A DNA stretch of 64,000 nt from NCBI RefSeq assembly GCF_014648435.1, contig NZ_BMRC01000025.1, positions 79,205 to 143,204 on the forward strand. Reading direction: 5' to 3'. This DNA is from Nonomuraea spiralis (GTDB taxonomy: Bacteria; Actinomycetota; Actinomycetes; Streptosporangiales; Streptosporangiaceae). The position numbers and the translations under genes were made by a program. Shown piece by piece: positions 8,775-18,100 of the stretch (positions are counted from its first letter, which is position 1; the number at the start of each line of letters is the position of its first letter). The notes below the pieces were generated by a model that was not told the origin of the DNA, searched no databases, and was given only the letters and a program-made list of their open reading frames with translations.

Positions 8775-8879
8775 GACACTCCTTGAGGGACGTACGGGGT
8801 GGACGAATGCCGATCATGGCGTAGAGCTCCGACAATTCGGCCCCGGTACGGGATCTCCCCAGGAGGAGAGCGGGTGGGG

Positions 8880-9962
8880 TCAGGAACGTGCCCAGGCCGT
8901 GGCCTTTTCGACGGGTGAGACGTCGTACTCGGCCTCGACCGCTGCCGCGATCAGGTGGCAGAACAGGTAGCGCTGCAGCGGCGCGAGCCCGAGTCTGGCC
9001 AGGTGGCCGTAGAGCATGTTGATGGCCAGCCGGTGACCGAGGAACCAGTCGGAGCCGAGCACCTCGCTCTTGTACCGTCCGGTGGCCAGCAGGATCTCGT
9101 GGAAGTCGATGGGGTGGAGCTGGCGCATCTCGGGTTCGGGCGCGGCGGCGTCGAGGTCGATCTTCTTGTCGCGGATGAGGGGCGCGGCGATGGCCTTCCT
9201 GCGCTCGACGTAGTCGAGCCATTCGCGGACGTGCGGCGGGGTGCGGCCCTCGTCCACCTCGGCCACCCGGCGGCGTACCAGGGCGCGGAGCTGCCGTTCG
9301 TGCTCGCGGTACTTGGCCTCGAAGCCGGCGCGCACGCCGTCGCGGTCCACGCAGTAGGAGGCGAAGGCGTCGGCGTGGGAGCGGAAGGACATGTACCCGC
9401 GCGAGATCGGCGGCACGCTGGTGTGCGCGAAGGCGATCATCAGGTCGAGGCTGAGCTGGAAGAGCGTCAGCTCGCCCCGGCGGATGGCGGCCAGCGTCCC
9501 GAACGCCATCCGGGTGCTCTCGGCGTGGTAGGAGTCGAGCAGGTCCCGCAGAGCAGGGCTGCCGAGAACGTGCAGGCGGTCCTCATACGGTTCGGTCTGG
9601 AGGGTGTTGTCCGGATACCACGGCCGCAGCGGGCCGTGATCGCTCTCCCGTACGGCGAGCGCCCGGTGGGCCTGCTCCAGCGCGGCCTCGTCCAGAACCG
9701 CCCGGGAGGGGTGTTCGCGCAGGTAGCGGCCGAGCCGGTCGGTGGCCAGCGGCAGGATGTCCGCCTGCCAGGCGTCCTCGGGGGCCTGGAGGTTGAGTCG
9801 CAGGTGCGGCCCGCGCCGCCAATGACGTACGAAGTACGGTTGCCGCACCCGCTCCCCCAGTTCCTCCAGCAGCGGTCGCACGGCGTCGAGGATCAGCCCG
9901 TCCTGGTCGGTCTGGTAGTAGCGGACCTGGATGCTGTGCCAGGGGGTCGTGAGGTCGTTCAC
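8880..9962 (-). CDS. LanB C-terminal-type protein, likely pyridine synthase (D component)
   Basis: A 360 aa member of the thiopeptide-type bacteriocin biosynthesis family (TIGR03891/SpaB C-terminal fold). Near residues 43-53 it has the hallmark RHWRRGPHLRL; later come GYMSFRSHADAF and GHRLAINMLYGHLARLGL. In thiopeptide clusters one such protein eliminates glutamate and a second forms the pyridine by formal [4+2] cycloaddition of two dehydroalanines, expelling the leader. The gene order precursor-B-C-D matches tbtABCD, so D is assigned pyridine synthase. The start is GTG at 9962, overlapping the upstream stop (GTGA), so translation is coupled. Which of the two proteins does which step is inferred from order and not proven. 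Confidence 0.72.
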   Translation of the reverse strand: MNDLTTPWHSIQVRYYQTDQDGLILDAVRPLLEELGERVRQPYFVRHWRRGPHLRLNLQAPEDAWQADILPLATDRLGRYLREHPSRAVLDEAALEQAHRALAVRESDHGPLRPWYPDNTLQTEPYEDRLHVLGSPALRDLLDSYHAESTRMAFGTLAAIRRGELTLFQLSLDLMIAFAHTSVPPISRGYMSFRSHADAFASYCVDRDGVRAGFEAKYREHERQLRALVRRRVAEVDEGRTPPHVREWLDYVERRKAIAAPLIRDKKIDLDAAAPEPEMRQLHPIDFHEILLATGRYKSEVLGSDWFLGHRLAINMLYGHLARLGLAPLQRYLFCHLIAAAVEAEYDVSPVEKATAWARS

Positions 9963-10996
9963 CGGTGCTCCAGTTCGCGGTAGGTGGTGCCGACGAGGTG
10001 ACGCAGGTGCGACTCCTGCGCGGGCGGCAGGCCGAGCCGGTTGCACAGCAGGTGGACGCAGCGCAGGAGGAGGATCAGCAGGTCGCCGCGCGGCCGGGTG
10101 GCGCCGGGGGGCACGAAGGTGGAATGTGCGGGTTCGGGGTTGAATCGGCCGGTGGTCTGGAGGTCCAGGACGCGGTGGCGCAGGGTGTCGATCGAGCGCC
10201 ACCACGCGCCGAGCGGATCGCGGGCGGAGGGGTGTTCCTCGCCGGTGGCGATGCGGTGACTGCGCAGGAGCTGCGCGGCGAGCGCGGCCCGCTGCCCCGC
10301 AGAAGGCCCGGCCCGGCCGGAAAATCCGGCCCGGCCGGAAAATCCGGGCTGGTCGGAAAATCCGGGCTGGTCGGAAGGCGTGGGCTGGTCGGGCGCTTCC
10401 ATAGGGGCGGACGGACGGTTTCGGGCGGTGGGGAGCGTACGGGCGAGGCGGGCGGGGTCCGGCTCCCAGGCCGCCAGGGCGAGCATCAGGGCGGCGACGG
10501 CGAACCCGGCCCTGCGTCCGGGCCCGAGCTCGCCCTCCAGCAGCGCGAGCGCGATCCGGCTGGAGTCGCGGAAGTGCCGCTCGGCGGCCTCGACCCCGTC
10601 CGGTCCGCCGTACGTGCCGTACTCGGGGCGATAGGCGATGGCCTCCACGCCGTCGCCGACGCGTATCCGCCGGTCGTAGTGGAGGAGGTGCTCGGCTCTG
10701 GCGTACCGTTCGGCCGTGGCGGCGTACTGGCCGGGGTCCCAGGAGGCCGGCGAGGGGTGGGCGGCGAGATGCCGTTCCAGCGCCGCCGTGGCGCGCTCGG
10801 CCACCTCCTGCGGGCGGGCGGACGGCAGGAGCCGCAGCCGCAGGTGCGGCCCGCCCTCCCAGTAGCGCAGGAAGAAGTAGCCCGTCAGCAGGCCGTCGGC
10901 GGCGAGCGAGCGTACGAGTCCGCCGACCGCCTGCGTGATCAGCCGGTCGGTACCGCCCCGGTGGAAGGCGTGCAGCGAGATCCACGGCTCAGCCAT
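9959..10996 (-). CDS. LanB C-terminal-type protein, likely glutamate eliminase (C component)
   Basis: A 345 aa protein of the same fold, with FFLRYWEGGPHLRLRL at about residues 40-56 and the C-terminal CVHLLCNRLGLPPAQESHLRHL typical of split-LanB elimination domains. It is expected to remove glutamate from glutamylated Ser/Thr to give Dha/Dhb. It overlaps the B gene by 8 bp (ATGGCTGA) and the D gene by 4 bp. An unusual insert near residues 200-230 is made of six-residue repeats (SDQPGF, SGRAGF) encoded by an 18 bp tandem repeat at 10311-10400. Enzymes of this family normally have no such linker. Confidence 0.78.
   Translation of the reverse strand: MAEPWISLHAFHRGGTDRLITQAVGGLVRSLAADGLLTGYFFLRYWEGGPHLRLRLLPSARPQEVAERATAALERHLAAHPSPASWDPGQYAATAERYARAEHLLHYDRRIRVGDGVEAIAYRPEYGTYGGPDGVEAAERHFRDSSRIALALLEGELGPGRRAGFAVAALMLALAAWEPDPARLARTLPTARNRPSAPMEAPDQPTPSDQPGFSDQPGFSGRAGFSGRAGPSAGQRAALAAQLLRSHRIATGEEHPSARDPLGAWWRSIDTLRHRVLDLQTTGRFNPEPAHSTFVPPGATRPRGDLLILLLRCVHLLCNRLGLPPAQESHLRHLVGTTYRELEHR
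10311..10400. repeat. Five-copy 18 bp in-frame tandem repeat inside the eliminase gene
   Basis: Units start at 10311, 10329, 10347, 10365 and 10383. The first two are GCCCGGCCGGAAAATCCG, the next GGCTGGTCGGAAAATCCG, and the last two drift. On the coding strand they specify the six-residue blocks SGRAGF, SDQPGF and SDQPTP. The unit keeps the frame and is probably a flexible, copy-number-variable loop. Confidence 0.9.
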
Positions 10997-13469
10997 CGCC
11001 CACCTCCACCACGTACTCGGTGACGTGGCCGTCGCCCAGCTCGGGCAGCACCTCCTGGAACGCCGTGCAGGCGCCGCTGTCGCCGAGCTGCCGGTCGAAG
11101 GCGGCGACCAGGGAGGGGTCGGCCAGGTCCAGGAAGGTCGGTTTGGCCAGCCGTGCCGTACGCATGGGGTCCTGTCCCCATGTGCCCGGGTCCAGGGAGA
11201 AGACGAAGCAGCGGGGCGGGATGCCGTACGCGGCGAACCAGCGGGCCAGTGTCAGCAGGTGTTCGGCCTCGGGGTCGCCCGGCCGGCGGCGCGGGACGGC
11301 GGGCGTGGCCGCGTACCAGGTGGCGCGGGCCACGACGACCTGGCCCAGCCACGTCCTGGGCCTGCTGACGACCCGTTCGGGCGTGAGCGGCGGCGGCTCG
11401 GCGAACAGCGCCCAGGCCGGCACCGCGACGCTGGGCTGGTCGCCGAACAGGTGCAGCAGCAGCCGGGCCGTACGCGGCAGGAACGGCGTGGCGATCAGGC
11501 CCGTGTGGCGTGGCAGGACGCGGCGGCCGTCGGTGGCGCGTACCAGCTCAAGCTCCCCGGCGGCGGGATCGTGGCGGACGGCCAGCTCGCCCGGCGTGAG
11601 GCGCGCGCCGGGCGGCCGGTCGGAGACCGCGCCCGGGTAGCTCAGCTCGTGGGAGATCGTGGCGGAGCGCAGGTTGACGTTGTGACCGAACAATCCCGTC
11701 AGCTCGACCGCGAGGCCGTCGCCGTCGGGTTCGGGGGGATTCGGCTCGTACGACAACCCCGCGACCGCCAGAAGCCGGTGCACCCGGCTGCGCGCGGCGC
11801 CGTGACCGGCGGCCACGCTGTTGAGCACCAGCCGCACGGGCCCGTCCCCCGGCAGCACCTGCACGTAGCACGCCAGCGAGCGCACCGGCCGGGCGCTGCC
11901 CGGCCGCGCGGACAACCAGCGGGCCAGCGCCTCCGGCTCCTCGCGCAGCACGGTCAGGGTACGGTCCCGGAATCGCCGCAGCTCGACCGCCTCGGGCACG
12001 GTGCTCAGGTGCTCTGCCGTCACACCGCCGCGATAGAGCAGGGCGTGCAGCGCCTGGCCCTCGGGGGTGGCGAGCTGCGCGGCCAGCGTACGGTGGAACC
12101 GGATGAACGGGACCTGCGCCCCGGCGCCGGACGCCCGTACGAAGAGGTCGGCGGCCAGCAGCCGGATCTCGTTGTCGCGCTGGAAGACCCCCAGCAGCTC
12201 GCGGAGCAGGTGAAGGTCGTCCAGCGCCGCCCGCCAGGCCCGTTCCCCCAGGCGCACGGCGGGTGCGACGAAGACGGCGTTGTCGCGGAAGAGGTTCTTG
12301 TCCGGGAGGCGCGTGCCGGGCGGGGTCAGGCGGCGCAGCGCGGTGCGAGCCTCGTCCTGGAGGGCCAGCTGCCCGGACAGCCCCGCCGCGCCGGGAGCGC
12401 GGGCCACCACCCGCGCGAACGCGGTGAGCGCGTCGGCGGCGGGATGCGGCGCCAGCCCGCGGGCCAGGTCGGCGAGGTGGGCGGCGGACTGGTCGGCGAC
12501 CGGCGCGAACGTCTCCAGCACCTCCAGCTCGATCAGCCGGGCGAGCGTGTCCGGCGGGACGAGCCGCCGCGCCTCACCGAGCGCGGTCCCGTCGGTCAGC
12601 GAGTTCAGGAGCCTACGCAGCGGCGGCGTGGCGCGGACGCTCCGGTAGGCGTCCTCGGTGCGGCTGAGGTACCACAGGCGGTCGCCTTCCCCGGTCAGGC
12701 TGGCGTTGGGCCTGACCAGGAAGCGGGCCGCGAGGTCGTCGTCGGTCGCGGCCAGGTCGCCGAGCAGCCTGCGCAGCACCCACAGGTCGGGCTCGGCCGC
12801 GCTACGCCAGTTCCCCTCGCCGGTCACGGTGACCGGTTCCGGCCCGGGGTCCCAGCGTCCGAGCCCCATCATGGTGAACGTCGAGTACGGGCTCGTCTTG
12901 GCCGCCACCCGCGAGAGGTACCGGCTCAGCCGCAGGTCCAGCCGCCGGGACGGCGCGGCGACGGGAGCGTCGAGCCAGCGCCGCAACATCTCGGCCAGCG
13001 ACGGGCTCGCCTGGACCAGGCCGTGGGTGAAGACGTCGGCCGAGGCCCATTTACGAAGGTTGCGGTGCCTGTCCTGGCGTTCCTCCTTCAGGAGGGCGGG
13101 CAGCGCGGCCCGCTGCCGCTCGTTCTCTCGCGACGTCTCCAGCCACCGCCGGACCCGCCGGTCCAGCTCGGCCGGAAGCTCGGCCGGAAGCTCGGCCGAG
13201 CCGGCGAACGCCGCAGGACGACGTCCGTTGTACAGCGCCCGGCGGAGTGCGACCAGGCGGGACCTCGCCCGCCCCGAAGGGACGTCCGCGATGCACGGCT
13301 CCAGGGCGAGCGCGAGCGCCCGCCCTTCCGCGGTCAGCCCGTCCTGCCCCTTGAGGATCTCCTGGACGGCCTGCCAGGTACGGCCGCACCGCAGGTCGTC
13401 CAGGACGGCCGCGGGCAGGGCGGCGACCCTGACCACCACGATGTCCGAACGCCGACGCCGGATCGCCAT
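10989..13469 (-). CDS. Split LanB: tRNA-Glu-dependent Ser/Thr glutamylation enzyme (B component)
   Basis: An 826 aa protein corresponding to the N-terminal lantibiotic dehydratase domain without the fused elimination domain. The family signature KTSPYSTFTMMGLGRW occurs near residue 191. It begins with a RiPP-dehydratase-like segment (DIVVVRVAALPAAVLDDL) and ends where the eliminase gene takes over, as in TbtB/MroB-type split systems. It should use glutamyl-tRNA to glutamylate Ser/Thr in the precursor. It starts 18 bp after the precursor's stop codon and overlaps the C gene by 8 bp, so A-B-C-D is one transcript. No YcaO or cyclodehydratase accompanies it. Confidence 0.88.
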   Translation of the reverse strand: MAIRRRRSDIVVVRVAALPAAVLDDLRCGRTWQAVQEILKGQDGLTAEGRALALALEPCIADVPSGRARSRLVALRRALYNGRRPAAFAGSAELPAELPAELDRRVRRWLETSRENERQRAALPALLKEERQDRHRNLRKWASADVFTHGLVQASPSLAEMLRRWLDAPVAAPSRRLDLRLSRYLSRVAAKTSPYSTFTMMGLGRWDPGPEPVTVTGEGNWRSAAEPDLWVLRRLLGDLAATDDDLAARFLVRPNASLTGEGDRLWYLSRTEDAYRSVRATPPLRRLLNSLTDGTALGEARRLVPPDTLARLIELEVLETFAPVADQSAAHLADLARGLAPHPAADALTAFARVVARAPGAAGLSGQLALQDEARTALRRLTPPGTRLPDKNLFRDNAVFVAPAVRLGERAWRAALDDLHLLRELLGVFQRDNEIRLLAADLFVRASGAGAQVPFIRFHRTLAAQLATPEGQALHALLYRGGVTAEHLSTVPEAVELRRFRDRTLTVLREEPEALARWLSARPGSARPVRSLACYVQVLPGDGPVRLVLNSVAAGHGAARSRVHRLLAVAGLSYEPNPPEPDGDGLAVELTGLFGHNVNLRSATISHELSYPGAVSDRPPGARLTPGELAVRHDPAAGELELVRATDGRRVLPRHTGLIATPFLPRTARLLLHLFGDQPSVAVPAWALFAEPPPLTPERVVSRPRTWLGQVVVARATWYAATPAVPRRRPGDPEAEHLLTLARWFAAYGIPPRCFVFSLDPGTWGQDPMRTARLAKPTFLDLADPSLVAAFDRQLGDSGACTAFQEVLPELGDGHVTEYVVEVGDG

Positions 13470-13487
13470 ACGGATTCCGCTGCTCTG

Positions 13488-13646
13488 CTAGATGAGCCAG
13501 CTCTTGCCTGACGTGCATCCCGAGGCGCCGATCTCGGTGTTGCCCAGTCCCATGGCCACGGCCTCGACGAGCACCTCGGAGCCGGGGAGTTCCACGGTGG
13601 CGACGTCCAGCGCGTCCAGGTCAAGGGCTTCTTCGTGCAGGTCCAT
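13488..13646 (-). CDS. Pyritide/thiopeptide-type RiPP precursor peptide
   Basis: A 52 aa precursor. The leader starts MDLHEEALDLDALDVATVEL, rich in Asp/Glu/Leu as in thiazolyl-peptide leaders, and ends NTEIGAS, close to the TEVGAS of thiomuracin and GE2270 precursors. The probable core is SGCTSGKSWLI (Ser42 to Ile52), with Ser42, Thr45, Ser46, Ser49 and a single Cys44. Two of the serines would become dehydroalanines and fuse into a pyridine, closing a macrocycle and releasing the leader. An upstream in-frame GTG at 13688 adds 14 residues, but the ATG at 13646 (AGGCAG before it) fits the leader family. It is the first gene of the B-C-D operon. Confidence 0.82.
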   Translation of the reverse strand: MDLHEEALDLDALDVATVELPGSEVLVEAVAMGLGNTEIGASGCTSGKSWLI

Positions 13647-13814
13647 GCTGCCTGCGTTTCCGAACGGGCGCACTTCGCGCCGCGACACTCTGCCAAGAGA
13701 TCACGCAAAACGGCATGCGTCCATATTTCATGACATATCGGACTGGGCGGAAGGTCGGTTAATTCCCGACAAAGCGGCTCCCCCAGACTGCGGCCGCAGG
13801 TGAGAAGATCGATC

Positions 13815-14168
13815 ATGAACAAGCCTCCGAACGAGATGAGCGAGCGCGAGTACTTCGCCACTGTCAGGCGCCTGCGGGGGATGTTCGTTGCCGGCGGTCG
13901 GCTGGAGGGCCTGGAGGGGTTCCTTGATGGTTACGACGGGCACGCCAGACGCCACGGTGGGCCCGGCCTGCAGGGGTGGACGGAATGGCTCGTCGCCCGT
14001 CACGGCGGGGCGAGCAGCCTTCACTGGCGAGCACAGGTGCGCCACATCGCCCTGACCACCTGGGACCGCCCGGACCTGCCCGCCGAGCAGGAAGAACTCG
14101 TCATCGACACCCTGTTCGACCTCCTCGACGAGTACCTCGCCGAACGCGAGACGGCTTCCACCCCCTGA
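13815..14168 (+). CDS. Unrecognised small acidic protein divergent from the pyritide cluster
   Basis: A 117 aa soluble protein starting MNKPPNEMSEREYFATVRRLRGMFVAGG. It contains a GYDGHARRHGGPGLQGWTEWLVARH segment and a strongly acidic C-terminus (EELVIDTLFDLLDEYLAERE). No signal peptide, membrane segment or known domain is seen. The ATG at 13815 is favoured over GTG at 13800; ribosome-binding sequence is weak. Its start is 168 bp from the precursor start on the opposite strand, so it shares the intergenic region with the RiPP operon. A role in regulation or immunity is possible but unsupported. Confidence 0.6.
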   Translation: MNKPPNEMSEREYFATVRRLRGMFVAGGRLEGLEGFLDGYDGHARRHGGPGLQGWTEWLVARHGGASSLHWRAQVRHIALTTWDRPDLPAEQEELVIDTLFDLLDEYLAERETASTP

Positions 14169-14172
14169 CGGC

Positions 14173-14988
14173 TCACATCGAGTAGGCGCCGGTGGCGAGG
14201 GCGATGAGGCCGACCACGCTCATCAGCAGCGTCGTACCGGGATGCATGGCGATCGAGATGCGGATGTCCTGCTTCTTCCAGGCGAGCCAGACACCCGGGA
14301 AGAGGAAGACGAGCTTCGACAGGACCGTCCAAGGGGCCCAGAAGTGGTACACCGAGAAGAAGAAGACACTGAAGAACGGGGCCCACTTGCCGAGCTGCGG
14401 AAGTCGGGGCAGCAGGAAACCGCGGAAGTAGTACTCCTCGATCAGGGGCAGGGTGAAACCGGTGAACGGCGCGCAGATGAGCAGCGTGGTGAGCACGAGT
14501 TGCGGTGAGTAGCCCTGAAGGTAGGTGGTGCCGTCGGGGCCGGCGCCCTGGTAGTCCACCCAGGTGAAGAACCAGTCGTAGACAAGGTTGTCCAGCGAGG
14601 TCAGCGCGAGCGAGACCACGGTCATCCACACCAGGCACGCGGCGCCGAGCCAGAAGACCTTGCCCCGCGAGACGGGCTTGTCGCGATATCGGACGACGCC
14701 CTTCATCGTGAACCGGCCGGTCTTCTTCTTGCCCAGCCACAGCAGTAACAGCTGGATCGGGAAGAGCACGATCGCGAGGGCGATGGCCCAGGCCATGAAG
14801 ATCGGGTATTCCATCGCCCGGACCAAGGGCGCGGCGACGAACGTGTACGCGGCGACGATGAGCGCGCCGGGCACCAGGTGCAGCGCGATGGAGAACGGGA
14901 CGGAGTGACGGTCCGCGAGGAGTTTCCCGGCGAAGCCTCTCGGCCGGGCGCCTTGGGCGTCGGCCGGGGGTTGCATTGCTGTGTCCAT
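14173..14988 (-). CDS. CPBP-family intramembrane glutamic endopeptidase
   Basis: A 271 aa multi-spanning membrane protein of the CAAX protease/bacteriocin-processing (CPBP, Rce1/Abi) family. Motif 1 is EEYYFRG near residue 183, motif 2 VYHFWAP about 35 residues later, and a late SIAMHPGTTL segment fits the third conserved site. About eight hydrophobic helices are visible. Bacterial CPBP proteins are often near bacteriocin genes, where some act in maturation or self-immunity. This one lies 0.5 kb beyond the pyritide precursor on the same strand but is separated by the divergent 117 aa gene, so any link is speculative. Start taken at 14988; 14976 is an alternative. Confidence 0.85.
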   Translation of the reverse strand: MDTAMQPPADAQGARPRGFAGKLLADRHSVPFSIALHLVPGALIVAAYTFVAAPLVRAMEYPIFMAWAIALAIVLFPIQLLLLWLGKKKTGRFTMKGVVRYRDKPVSRGKVFWLGAACLVWMTVVSLALTSLDNLVYDWFFTWVDYQGAGPDGTTYLQGYSPQLVLTTLLICAPFTGFTLPLIEEYYFRGFLLPRLPQLGKWAPFFSVFFFSVYHFWAPWTVLSKLVFLFPGVWLAWKKQDIRISIAMHPGTTLLMSVVGLIALATGAYSM

Positions 14989-15037
14989 GCCGAGAATCGT
15001 GGCCCCGAGACCCGACACGGACCTGACATCACCCTGA

Positions 15038-15056
15038 CACGGCTTCCGGTGCCGTG
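15038..15056. terminator. Short hairpin between the AfsR-type gene and the CPBP protease gene
   Basis: CACGGC-ttccggt-GCCGTG, six perfect base pairs, 55 bp beyond the stop of the minus-strand AfsR-type gene. There is no T-tract. It is a weak candidate terminator. Confidence 0.35.
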
Positions 15057-15110
15057 AAAGCCGCAGGTCACGGCGGGCCGGGTCGCGTCCCCCGCCTAAA
15101 ACCGGACGCT

Positions 15111-18100
15111 TCACCGACAGGTGCTCTTGCCCGCGATGCCGCCGTCCGCCCGGAGCTTCGCCAGGCGGTCGGTGGCCTCGTGCGGGGTCAGGTCGGCGCC
15201 GCGCCGGTAGGCGGTGGCGTAGCCCGTACGGCCGAGCAGGTCCATGAGCACGTCCGCGAGGCGGCGCAGTTCGGTGTCGCCGTGGTCGAAGGCGCCGCGG
15301 ATGGCCTGGCTCAGGCCGAGCGCGGTGGCGGCGCCCGCCGGATCGTCCTCCAGGAACAGCAGCCTGGCCAGGAGCTGAGCGGCCGCCGGGGCGTCCATGA
15401 TCGCCTGTGCCGCCGAGACGGCTCGGGGCAGCAGTTCGCGGGCCCGTACGGCGTCGCCGGCGGTGAGAAGATTGGCCATCCGCGCCGGAAACAGCCGATT
15501 GTCGACGGCCTGCGGCGACAGGGGCAGCTTGCGCAGGAGCGTCTCCATCCGGTCGAGCTCCTGATCGGCGCGTACGACCTCTCCGGACCGCCGGTGCCAC
15601 TCGGCCAGGACGCCGAGCACCTCGATCTCCAGCACCGGCTGGCCACGCGGCCCGGCCGCGCGTCCGGCGGTGTCGATGTCGTGCCGGGCGCCGGTCAGGT
15701 CGCCGGCGCGCATACGTTCGGTGGCGAGCCCGAGCCGGGTCGAGACCTCGTCCTGCGAGCCGAGGTCGGTGGCGATGGCGAGGCTGTCCTCATAGGCGGC
15801 GATCGCCTGGGCGTGGTCACCGGCGATGGCGTGGATGTGGGCCAGGCCGTACAGCGCCTTCGCCGCCCACCACCGATCGCCCACCTCCTCGAACAGGCGC
15901 AGTGCCGTGGTCAGCGCGGTCGCGGAACGCGTCCGGTCACCCCGTTCGCGGTGGCGGATGGCCTCGATCATGAAGGTGCAGGCGGTCGCCCAGCGGTCCG
16001 AGCCGCCGCGTACCCGGAGGATCTCCTGGTCGAGCAGGTCGTCCAGCCCTGAGACCGCCGCCATCACCACCACGATCGTCAGCAACATCGGATGGCGGCG
16101 CAGCGCGCCCGTACGCGCGCAGTCGTCGATGAGCGCGCGCAGCCGCCCGGGGTCGTCGATCGGCCCGCCCGCGACGCCCACCGCGTGGATCGCGGTGAAC
16201 GCGGCCCGGTCGTCCGCGGGCAGCGCCGCGCCGAACTCGGCGACCTTGGCGACGTACGCCTCGGCGCGGGCGTCGTAGCGGTGCATGACCCAGTACCAGT
16301 AGAGCGGCGCGAGAATCCGGGCGGCGGCCGGGGCGTCGCCGTCGTCGATCGCCGTTCGCAGGGCGAACGTCAGGTTGTCGTACTCGGCCTGGAACAGCCG
16401 CAACGACCGCGCCTGCCCGCCCGAGCGCAGCAGCGGTTCGTGTTCCTCTGCGAGGCCGGCGAAGTACCGCGTGAGCCCGCGCAGGACCGCGTCACCCTCC
16501 CCTGAGAGCCGGAGCTTCCCCGCCGCGTGGGCCCGGATGGTCTCCAACATCCGGTACGTGTCGCCGTCCCGCTCCACGATGGACTTGTCCACCAGGGAGT
16601 CCAGGAGGTAGACGACCTCGTCCGGGGGAAGCGTCCCGTCGGGATCCGCGCAGACGGCCTCGATCACGGCGATGCCCGTACGCGCCGGAAATATCGACAT
16701 CCGGGCGGCCAAAGTGCGCTCGTGTGCGGTGAGGAGGTCCCAGCTCCATTCGATCACCGCGTGGAGGGTCTGCTGGCGGGGCTGGGCGGTCCGGTTGCCG
16801 GTGCTGAGCAGCCGGAACCGGTCGTCCAGCCGCCGGGCGATCCGCTCGGCGCTCATGGTCCGCAGTCGTGCCGCGGCCAGTTCGAGGGCCAGCGGCAGCC
16901 CGTCCAGCCGGCGCACGATGTCCACGACCGGCGCCACGGTCGTCCCGTCCAGGACGAAGCCGGGTTGTACGGCTGCCGCCCGATCGAGGAACAGCCGTAC
17001 CGCGGCCGATGCGGAGGCACGTTCGGGACCGGCGTGGGCCGGTGGGAGGTCGAGCGGCCCCAGGCGGCACAACGTCTCCCCCATGACCTCCAGCGGCTCC
17101 CGGCTCGTGGCCAGGACGGTCAGGTCCGGCCGGCGCTCCAGCAGCTGCCCGGCGAACTCCGCGACGGCCGCGGAGATCTGTTCGCAGTTGTCCAGAAGCA
17201 GCAGGCCCTCGCCACCGGCGAGCAGGTTGACCACCCGCTCCAGCGGCGTGCCGGCCGGCTGGGCTCCCGCGACGTTGAGCACGCCCAGCACCGCCTCCAC
17301 CAGCCCGTCGGCCGTGCCCACCGCGGCCAGGGACACGAGCCAGACCCGGCCGCGCCGATGGGCCCGGTACCGGCTCGCCGCCTGCACGGCCAGCCGGGTC
17401 TTGCCCACTCCGCCGGGCCCCACGACGGTGACCAGCCGGGACGCCTCCAGCGACCCGGCCAGCAACCTCAGCTCCGCCTCGCGGCTGACGAAGCTGGTGA
17501 GCTGGGCCGGCAACCGGCCGCGCACCGCCTGCGGCCGGATCCGTCCCGTCTCGGGCACGTCCAGTTCGCCGCGCAGCACGGCGAGGTGCGTCTCGCGCAA
17601 CTCCTCGGAGGGGTCGACGCCGAGCTCCTCGGCGAGCGTGTCGCGGACCTGGTCGTACACGGCCAGCGCGTCGGACCGGCGGCCGGCCGCGTGCAGGGCC
17701 CGCATCCGCAGCCCGGCCAGCCGCTCCCGCAGCGGACGGGACGCGGCCGCCGCCTCCAGATCGGCCAGGATCCGGCCGTGGTGCCCGAGTCGCAACTCCG
17801 CCTCGAAGCGGTCTTCGGCGGCTCCGACACGCAGTTCGTCCAGGCGTGTGCCGGCCGTGCCGGCGAAGGGGATGTCGCGTACGTCGGCCAGCGCGTCCCC
17901 GCGCCACAACGCCAGCGCATCGTCCAGCAGCGAGGCCGCCTGCCCCGCGTCACCGGCGGCCAGTTCGCGCCCGCCGCGCCCGGCCAGTTCCTCGAACCGG
18001 GCCGCGTCGACGTCCTCGGCGCGCAGCCGCAGGCGGTAACCGCCGGCCACCGTCTCCACGGTTCCGGCCTCGGCCAGGGCCTTGCGCAGCCGGTGGACCA

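Noticed and set aside
10935..13511. Long open frame on the plus strand (858 codons)
   Set aside because: It is the antisense of the LanB gene: low-complexity Arg/Gly/Gln-rich text with no domain, caused by high GC.
8880..13646. Class I lanthipeptide cluster
   Set aside because: LanB-type genes are present, but there is no LanC, and two separate C-terminal-type LanB proteins are unusual for class I; the leader end (TEIGAS) is of thiazolyl-peptide type.
8880..13646. Thiopeptide cluster proper
   Set aside because: No YcaO, cyclodehydratase partner or azoline dehydrogenase in the window, and the core has one Cys only.
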